From Bacteroidales bacterium (GTDB lineage: Bacteria > Bacteroidota > Bacteroidia > Bacteroidales > Muribaculaceae), in NCBI GenBank assembly GCA_900768685.1, contig CAAGDX010000017.1, forward strand, positions 1-38,032: DNA of 38,032 nucleotides, read 5' to 3'. Shown here in pieces: positions 33,188 to 38,032 of this stretch. A program made the position numbers and the translations under genes. Positions within the stretch are counted from its first letter, which is position 1. Each line of letters begins with the position of its first letter. The notes under the pieces are model-generated. The model was not told where the DNA came from. It did not search any database and saw nothing but the letters and a program-made list of their open reading frames with translations.

Positions 33188-34546
33188 GGGGTCTAAAATC
33201 AGCCTGTCCTCAGGTGATATAGTGAATTGCCAGTAGCCGTCGTAACCAAAGGAGTTTACCCTTGACGAGCCGTTGTATTCGTATTCAGAAGTTTCAAATT
33301 CAGCCGGAGAATACGTTACGGTGCCGGCACTACGGTTTGTGGGGGTGTGATTTATGTTTGTAGTGATTTTGTTTGATATAGATATGTTGTTTGATTTGTA
33401 AAGTGCTTTAAGTGAGAGCCATGTTAAGTTTGTGTTCCGGCGGTAGTCTGAAATTTCACTATTTCTGTGAAACTCCTTAATGCTGCCGTCGTCTTGCGGC
33501 AAACGGTATGTTTCATTTGTTTCCTCATAGCTTCTTTTGTCGTCTATGTTAATTCCGCCAAGACCGATGTCGTAGGTCATTTTTTTGTATTGCAGTTTGG
33601 CATAAGTGGTAAGTTGGCGTGACATGATAAAGTTTTCGTTATACTGTGCTTTGACGTATCCTCCGTACTCGTATTGCTGCATTATAAAGTTTATCACGTG
33701 CTCGTTTCCTTGAAATCTCGGGTCTGAAGGGAAATCGTAGTATTCCACTTTTTTCACGTCGGCAATTCTCATTCCGTTCAGTTCGGATTCAGTGGCAGGT
33801 GTATAGTCTATGTATAGTGTAACTTCTTTGCCGGTGTTTGTTTGCAGTTTAGGACCTATACTGAGTTGTGGAATAGCCATTCTCATAATCAGTTCCGTTC
33901 CTGTTTGAGCGGAGTTCTTCTGGCGAGAAGTGGGGATATAAACGGAGCGGTCTGAATAAAGGTAGGCATCGTCTGCTTCTACTGTTACGTCACCGAGTTT
34001 TGTGGGTCTCTGCTGCATGTTTATAGTTCCGAGAGCGAAGTTGTTGCAGGTGTGGTAAGTAGGGAAATAGCCCAAGCATGAGAGTTTTGCTATCACTCCC
34101 TGTTTGTCGCAGGGGATAGTGAACTTTCCGGCATCGTCTGTAAAACCGTATGTTATCACGGTGGAATCACTTGGCTCAAGGATTAAAACGGAAGCCGCCG
34201 CCACCGGTTCGCCATCGTTGCCAACAACTCTGCCGGAATATGAAAAGATGCCTCGTTGCATAGCTTCCACATATATTCCCGTTCCTTTTACTGTGACGTA
34301 AATGGGATTCAGGCTGACAATTTGTCTCACAGCATCGTAGTCGTTGTCTGTAGATATAGTGGCAGACGTTTTGTATTTGTCAAGTTCGTTGTAAAGGAAA
34401 CTGATTTTGAGTTCCGGGTGCTCTGTTCCTAACTGAGCAAGTGCTTGTGAGATAGGAGTGTTACGGAATTTATATTCGTATTTCGCAGCGGAGGCACAAA
34501 GATACACAAGTGCTTCGATTAGAAAAAGCGCTGTTCTTTTCATCAT
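33128..34546 (-). pseudogene. TonB-type OM receptor with STN and carboxypeptidase-regulatory domains, N-terminal part
   Basis: The 472-residue frame begins MMKRTALFLIEALVYLCASA (signal peptide), then an STN signalling domain at about 24-92 (ISQALAQLGTEHPELKISFL), a carboxypeptidase-regulatory-like beta-sandwich at about 98-180 (YSGRVVGNDGEPVAAASVLI), a plug-like region at about 190-300 and the first barrel strands. After DRLILDP (codons at 33188-33193) the frame runs into 20 unrelated residues and stops at 33128, while the barrel continues in another frame. Inserting one C in the CCCC run restores an open product of about 843 residues. STN domains pass an outer-membrane ligand signal to an anti-sigma factor; the gene starts in the stop of the anti-sigma gene (ATGA). 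Confidence 0.85.
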
Positions 34547-35169
34547 TCAATGTTTATAGTGTTGCTGTCTCTGTGTATATTTATCTGTGTGAAAGTGTTC
34601 AACTGCTCTATTATTTCGTCAATAGGCGTTGAGGTGTCCAGCCTGTAAAATATATGGAGAGATTCGGCATCTTTGTTTTTGAAATTGATTTTCATTCCGT
34701 AATGCTCTGCAATAGACTGCATTACGTCTTTCAGACAGGCATCTTCAAAGGTTATTATAGTAGCTGTGGCTGTGGAATCTTTTTCTTCTATTGATGTAGC
34801 CTCCGCCGTTATGCAAGCAGACTCAGAAACCTGCTCCGTGCTGTCTGTCGTTTTGTCCTCAAACACCGTGCTTTTAACAGCAAACCCCAGTGCTACGGCT
34901 ACTGCGGAAGTCAGAAGCACAATTACTATTGATGCTGCACGAATACTCAAAAACCTAAGTAATAGAGGTTTGCGTTTTCTATTGGTGAAAGTTTTCCATT
35001 CTTGTTCTATGTCAACTTTGCAATTCCGGAAATTCTCTGCGGAATGAGTTTGGCTGAGTGCAACGTATATCTCGCGTGCCTCATCGTCGGAAAGAATTGA
35101 ACATATTTCTTCCTCGGAATACTTTTCAGGGTGTTCTATTAAGTCAAACACTGTGTCATATTTGTCCAT
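34543..35169 (-). CDS. FecR-like anti-sigma factor with DUF4974 domain
   Basis: 208 residues from ATG 35169; a TTG at 35175 is in frame but less likely. The N-terminal cytoplasmic part of about 75 residues presumably binds the sigma factor. One transmembrane helix spans about 79-98 (ASIVIVLLTSAVAVALGF). A short Ser/Thr/Glu linker leads to a C-terminal periplasmic domain at about 137-208 (FEDACLKDVMQSIAEHYGM) of the DUF4974/STN-like type. The central FecR beta domain common in this family is missing, so it is a minimal form. It overlaps the sigma gene by 14 bases and the receptor start by 4, giving a translationally coupled sigma/anti-sigma/receptor cassette. Confidence 0.82.
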   Translation of the reverse strand: MDKYDTVFDLIEHPEKYSEEEICSILSDDEAREIYVALSQTHSAENFRNCKVDIEQEWKTFTNRKRKPLLLRFLSIRAASIVIVLLTSAVAVALGFAVKSTVFEDKTTDSTEQVSESACITAEATSIEEKDSTATATIITFEDACLKDVMQSIAEHYGMKINFKNKDAESLHIFYRLDTSTPIDEIIEQLNTFTQINIHRDSNTINIE

Positions 35170-35641
35170 AGTCAATGTTTTTACGAATTATGTCTAATGC
35201 GTGGCGTAAATGTCTGAATACCATATTTCGGCTGATTCCCATTTGACTTGCAATTTCTGCAAATTTCAGTCCTTGGTTGAATCGAAGGTCTATCACTTGT
35301 CGGCATTGTGGCGGAAGTGTGCAGATTATGGCATTTATTTGTGAGAGAATGTCTTCGCTGAAGATTTCCTCGTTGTCATACAGTTCTATTTCCGGCAGAT
35401 ATTCGTTTTCAATGCGGGTGCGTAGTGTTGTATTGCGTAAAAGGCTGATGCATCGGTTTTTAACTGCTGTGAACAGGTATGCCGGGGTGTTCGGGACGGT
35501 GTCGGAATCAATCATAGTGGCGAACACGTCTTGCACGATGTCACGAGCCTGCTCCTCATCGTGGAGGATAGCTGCAGCGAGTGAAAACAGTCGCTCAAAA
35601 TGCTTTCGGAATAAATTTTCTATGTCTCTTTTTTCTGCCAT
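35156..35641 (-). CDS. ECF (sigma-70 family) RNA polymerase sigma factor
   Basis: 161 residues. Region 2 is at about residues 10-70 (FRKHFERLFSLAAAILHDEE, RDIVQDVFATMI). Region 4, with the helix-turn-helix, is at about 105-158 (LPPQCRQVIDLRFNQGLKFA, EIASQMGISRNMVFRHLRHA). This is the FecI-like ECF class that Bacteroidota pair with FecR-type anti-sigma factors and STN-bearing receptors; it would direct polymerase to the receptor operon or other surface genes when the receptor binds ligand. A TTTG-N20-TAACTTTA promoter lies upstream, its -33 box touching the first unit of the 32-nt repeat array. Confidence 0.93.
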   Translation of the reverse strand: MAEKRDIENLFRKHFERLFSLAAAILHDEEQARDIVQDVFATMIDSDTVPNTPAYLFTAVKNRCISLLRNTTLRTRIENEYLPEIELYDNEEIFSEDILSQINAIICTLPPQCRQVIDLRFNQGLKFAEIASQMGISRNMVFRHLRHALDIIRKNIDYGQI

Positions 35642-35678
35642 ACACCAATATGACGCATAATTCCTGAAAATGTAAACC

Positions 35679-35710
35679 TAAAGTTAAATATATTTTTTTA
35701 ATTCTGCAAA
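35679..35710 (-). promoter_or_regulatory. Predicted promoter of the ECF sigma operon
   Basis: On the - strand TTTG (35707-35710) is followed after 20 bases by TAACTTTA (35679-35686), one base off the TAnnTTTG consensus, and the ATG lies 37 bases on. The -33 box overlaps the first bases of the repeat array (unit 1 starts at 35708). Confidence 0.6.
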
Positions 35711-35899
35711 AAGTGCAAAATAGTGCAGTCTGCGAGGCGAAAAAGTGTAAAATAAGGCGTTTTGGAAATGCAAAAAGTGTAAAATAGTGCAGTCTGCAAG
35801 GCGAAAAAGTGTAAAATAAGGCGTTCTGGAAACTCAAAAAGTGTAAAATAGTGCAATCTGAGAATGAAAAAAGTGCAAAATAGTGCAATTTGTAGAATA
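35708..35899. repeat. Six tandem 32-nt repeats in a divergent promoter region
   Basis: Units start at 35708, 35740, 35772, 35804, 35836 and 35868, exactly 32 bases apart, each beginning AAAAAGTGYAAAATA. Units 1, 3, 5 and 6 continue GTGCARTYTG; units 2 and 4 continue AGGCGTTYTGGA, so 1-2 and 3-4 form a 64-nt higher-order pair. A degenerate seventh start is at 35900. The array fills the otherwise gene-free 307-base gap between the ECF sigma gene and the ATPase. It has no spacer diversity like a CRISPR. A 3-helical-turn period suggests same-face protein binding sites. Confidence 0.85.
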
Positions 35900-35907
35900 A
35901 AAATTTG

Positions 35908-35915
35908 TAATTTTG
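35908..35915 (+). promoter_or_regulatory. Predicted -7 box for the ATPase gene (TAATTTTG)
   Basis: TAATTTTG matches the consensus and lies 33 bases before the ATG at 35949. It is 33 bases downstream of GCAAAATAGTGCAAT in repeat unit 6; the same arrangement occurs before the PASTA gene. Confidence 0.6.
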
Positions 35916-35948
35916 CGGTGTGAAATATATGTCTAAATATTTGAATGT

Positions 35949-37223
35949 ATGATAGATAAACGAATATTGGAGTTTGTGCTTACAGACCAGCAAGATGAAA
36001 TAGCTTTGAGAGCATCGGAAAAACTGTGTGAACGAGGGGAAGTCGGACTGATAGATTTAGATAGTCCTCAAGCACAGGTGGTGATAGGAGTACGCAGGAG
36101 CGGCAAATCCACATTGTGCTATCAGGCACTTAAAAAAGCGGGTGTAAAATTTGCCTTTGTGGATTTTGACGATGAAAGACTTGCAAAAATAAGTTCAGAG
36201 CAACTCAATGATGTTCTTGAGGTTTTGTATAAGATAAACGGTGACTTTCAATATTTGTTTCTTGATGAAATACAAAATATAGAAGGGTGGCATTTGTTTG
36301 TTAACAGGTTGCTACGCAGGAAAATGCATGTGATTGTTACCGGTTCGAATGCAAAATTGCTTAGTGGTGAACTTGCAACCCATCTTTCAGGAAGAAACAA
36401 GGAGATAATCTTGTATCCATTCTCATTTAGAGAATATTGCGATGCCTTAGGTGTGGAAACAGATAGAAAATCCACTATAGAGGAGGCGGCAAGGAGAAAT
36501 GGTTTTGATGACTATATGAAAACCGGCGGTTTCCCGGAGTTGATAACAATAAAGGACAATAAAAGTTACATAAAAGATTTGATTGGGAATGTCCTTGTCC
36601 GAGATATAGAGCAGAGATATAAAATAGCATACAAGGCTGCTTTTGAAGAACTTGCAAATCATTTGCTGAATAATACTCCTACGATAATATCTTACAAAGA
36701 CCTTTCTGAATTATTTAAGATTAGGTCTATCCACACGGTGAAAAACTATGTGGATTATCTCAAACAGGCATTTATTTTGATAGGCGTTTACAGGTATTCT
36801 ACTAAAAGCCGTCTCAGGCTGACTCAAGAAAAGATTTATCCGATAGATGTGGCGTTTATGAATAGACGCAATAATGCATTTGCGGGAGACAATCTCGGAT
36901 TCAGGCTTGAAACGATAGTGCTGATACATTTGAAAAGGAAGTGCTTCCGGGAAGACATGGATGTGTATTATTTTAATGAAAGAAACAGTGAATGTGATTT
37001 TGTAGTGTGCAAAGGGAATAAAGTGGTTCAGGCTATACAAGTCTCTTTTAATATTTCGTCTGAGAAAACTTTGAAGCGAGAAATTAAAGGTTTGACTATG
37101 GTGGCAGATAAAACAAAGTGTGACAATTTACTTCTGCTCACGGATTGTGTCCGCGATACTATCAAAGTAGGTGATAAAACAATAGAGGTAAAACCTGTCT
37201 ATGATTGGTGTTTGGAATTGTAA
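35949..37223 (+). CDS. AAA_14 ATPase with DUF4143 domain
   Basis: 424 residues. The N-terminal AAA domain has Walker A GVRRSGKS (47-54), Walker B YLFLDEIQ (102-108), sensor-1 TGSNA (131-135) and HLSGR (145-149), followed by LYPFSFREY and MKTGGFPE, all typical of the family. The C-terminal DUF4143 part (about 220-424) has a nuclease-fold-like stretch SECDFVVCKG...AIQVSF in which the catalytic Lys position is not conserved. Such ATPases are common in multiple copies in Bacteroidota and archaea; their function is unknown. The gene is bracketed by the 32-nt repeat array upstream and a related motif 5 bases after its stop, and its AT-rich composition hints at acquisition. Confidence 0.88.
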   Translation: MIDKRILEFVLTDQQDEIALRASEKLCERGEVGLIDLDSPQAQVVIGVRRSGKSTLCYQALKKAGVKFAFVDFDDERLAKISSEQLNDVLEVLYKINGDFQYLFLDEIQNIEGWHLFVNRLLRRKMHVIVTGSNAKLLSGELATHLSGRNKEIILYPFSFREYCDALGVETDRKSTIEEAARRNGFDDYMKTGGFPELITIKDNKSYIKDLIGNVLVRDIEQRYKIAYKAAFEELANHLLNNTPTIISYKDLSELFKIRSIHTVKNYVDYLKQAFILIGVYRYSTKSRLRLTQEKIYPIDVAFMNRRNNAFAGDNLGFRLETIVLIHLKRKCFREDMDVYYFNERNSECDFVVCKGNKVVQAIQVSFNISSEKTLKREIKGLTMVADKTKCDNLLLLTDCVRDTIKVGDKTIEVKPVYDWCLEL

Positions 37224-37227
37224 TAAA

Positions 37228-37244
37228 TGGCAAAATAGGGCAAT
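37228..37244 (+). promoter_or_regulatory. Degenerate copy of the 32-nt repeat core upstream of the PASTA gene
   Basis: TGGCAAAATAGGGCAAT matches GTGCAAAATAGTGCAAT of repeat unit 6 at 15 of 17 positions. Its GCAAAATAG begins 33 bases before the -7 box at 37263, exactly the distance in front of the ATPase -7 box. This suggests a shared promoter-proximal element. Confidence 0.5.
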
Positions 37245-37262
37245 ACTTTAGCAAATTTTGAT

Positions 37263-37270
37263 TACCTTTG
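37263..37270 (+). promoter_or_regulatory. Predicted -7 box for the PASTA gene (TACCTTTG)
   Basis: TACCTTTG fits TAnnTTTG and lies 29 bases before the GTG start at 37300. A canonical TTTG -33 box is absent; the repeat-like element at 37228-37244 covers that region. Confidence 0.55.
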
Positions 37271-37299
37271 CAGTTGTACATAAAAATGCATATTGAAAA

Positions 37300-37914
37300 G
37301 TGAAAAAAGTTATAGCATATCTCAAAAATCACCCTATAATAGCAACCCTGATATATATTTTTATTGCAGGGTGGTTAGTGCTACTCTCTGCACTGATTTT
37401 TTTGGACTATTGGACTCATCACGGCGAGGAAAGCACTGTGCCTACAGTCACACAACTGATGTATGAAGATGCGGCAAGTAAACTTCGCAGCGAAGGACTT
37501 GATGTGGAACTCGCAGACTCTATCTACGATACTACTCGCCCTGCCGGAATGGTGGTGGAGCAAACACCGCACCCTAATGCCAAGGTGAAACCGGGACGAA
37601 CAGTGTATCTCACCATAGTGGCTTTTACTCCCAAAATGGTGACTGTGCCTCACTACCTGAACGTGTCTTCACGTCAGGCTCGTGCCGCTTTTGAAGGACT
37701 GGGAATTAAAAATGTGGAGGTTGTGGAGGTTGAATCCGAGTACCGCGACTTGGTGCTTGGTGCCAAATTTAACGGTGTGCCCCTCCGTGAAGGTACACGA
37801 ATCCCCGTTTCCGCTTATATCACGCTTGAAGTGGGAAAAGGGTATGAAGCACCTGCTGATACTATAGCAGAATATGATGAAGGCGAACTTTCCGAAGAAT
37901 ACATTATTGAATAA
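37300..37914 (+). CDS. Single-pass membrane protein with two PASTA domains
   Basis: 204 residues from a GTG start; the ATG at 37287 is in another frame and stops at once. A short basic N-terminus is followed by a membrane helix at about 12-36 (IIATLIYIFIAGWLVLLSAL), then two PASTA modules outside the membrane at about 45-108 (TVPTVTQLMYEDAASKLRSE) and 113-178 (VTVPHYLNVSSRQARAAFEG), and an acidic tail. PASTA modules bind peptidoglycan or beta-lactams in Ser/Thr kinases and PBPs. Here there is no kinase or transpeptidase domain, as is common in Bacteroidota, so it is probably a periplasmic wall-associated protein of unknown partner. Confidence 0.9.
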   Translation: MKKVIAYLKNHPIIATLIYIFIAGWLVLLSALIFLDYWTHHGEESTVPTVTQLMYEDAASKLRSEGLDVELADSIYDTTRPAGMVVEQTPHPNAKVKPGRTVYLTIVAFTPKMVTVPHYLNVSSRQARAAFEGLGIKNVEVVEVESEYRDLVLGAKFNGVPLREGTRIPVSAYITLEVGKGYEAPADTIAEYDEGELSEEYIIE

Positions 37915-37929
37915 GAGCCTGTTTCATAA
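37915..37929 (+). repeat. GAGCCTGTTTCATAA repeat, possible start of an insertion sequence
   Basis: This 15-mer, directly after the PASTA stop, equals the terminal repeat of the 56-nt element at 29971-30026. The remaining 103 bases contain no ORF. They hold nested inverted repeats, GTGCTTAA (37975-37982) with TTAAGCAC (38010-38017) and TGTGG/CCACA (37990-37994 with 37999-38003). The window ends before any transposase could be seen. Confidence 0.4.
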
Positions 37930-38032
37930 GAAATGTTAAAAAATGAGGCTGTCAGTCATTGAGCAGGTTTGTTTGTGCTTAAAAGGGCGTGTGGCGAGCC
38001 ACATAACCGTTAAGCACGGACAAAGATGCCAA

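Noticed and set aside
33188..33193. Programmed -1 ribosomal frameshift in the receptor gene
   Set aside because: The site GAC CCC ATT is not a canonical slippery heptamer, so a deletion or sequencing error is simpler.
35708..35899. CRISPR array
   Set aside because: Units are contiguous with no unique spacers and no cas genes are nearby.
35595..35993. - strand open frame across the repeat array, giving a repetitive peptide
   Set aside because: It is only the translated 32-nt repeats (period not divisible by 3), overlaps the sigma start and has no ribosome-binding site.

Overview
The window is a chromosomal segment of a Bacteroidales bacterium (Bacteroidota). This rests on the protein families present (OM beta-barrel proteins, STN/CarboxypepD-type receptor with ECF sigma and DUF4974 anti-sigma, PorT-like barrel, LysM plus periplasmic-binding-like protein, NfnAB-type genes, DUF4143 ATPase) and on repeated Bacteroidota-type promoters (TAnnTTTG -7 boxes, some with a TTTG/TTG -33 box). 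No genus can be assigned from the sequence alone.

Layout. 1-11749 is the translation/transcription block on the + strand: 3' end of tuf, tRNA-Trp(CCA), secE, nusG, rplK, rplA, rplJ, rplL, an attenuator-like terminator, rpoB, a spacer hairpin, rpoC and a terminator. 11966-19464 is a - strand metabolic block: gap (GAPDH); an operon of nfnA, nfnB, a Sel1-like repeat gene and a threonine dehydratase; then a biotin-carrying carboxyltransferase (OadA/PycB type). 19703-25243 on the + strand holds a CpsB-type PHP phosphatase, a LysM lipoprotein-like cell-wall protein, an OM barrel, a radical SAM protein and a GT2 glycosyltransferase. 25240-28032 is an AT-rich type II restriction-modification pair on the - strand, whose methylase stop overlaps the glycosyltransferase stop. 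28193-31941 on the + strand holds a YihY-family membrane protein, RidA, YqeY and serS. 32016-35641 on the - strand is an ECF sigma / anti-sigma / TonB-type outer-membrane receptor operon whose receptor gene carries a one-base frameshift. 35708-35899 is a striking array of six tandem 32-nt repeats between the sigma gene and a divergent AAA_14/DUF4143 ATPase. A PASTA-domain membrane protein follows, and the window closes with a possible insertion-sequence end.

Most of the window is ordinary core and metabolic content. The parts that deserve attention are the 32-nt repeat array and its echo at the same distance from the next promoter, the frameshifted cell-surface-signalling receptor, the flush-inserted restriction-modification cassette, the GAGCCTGTTTCATAA inverted repeats, and several strong intergenic hairpins and palindromes. 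No CRISPR array, rRNA, prophage or complete insertion sequence was seen.
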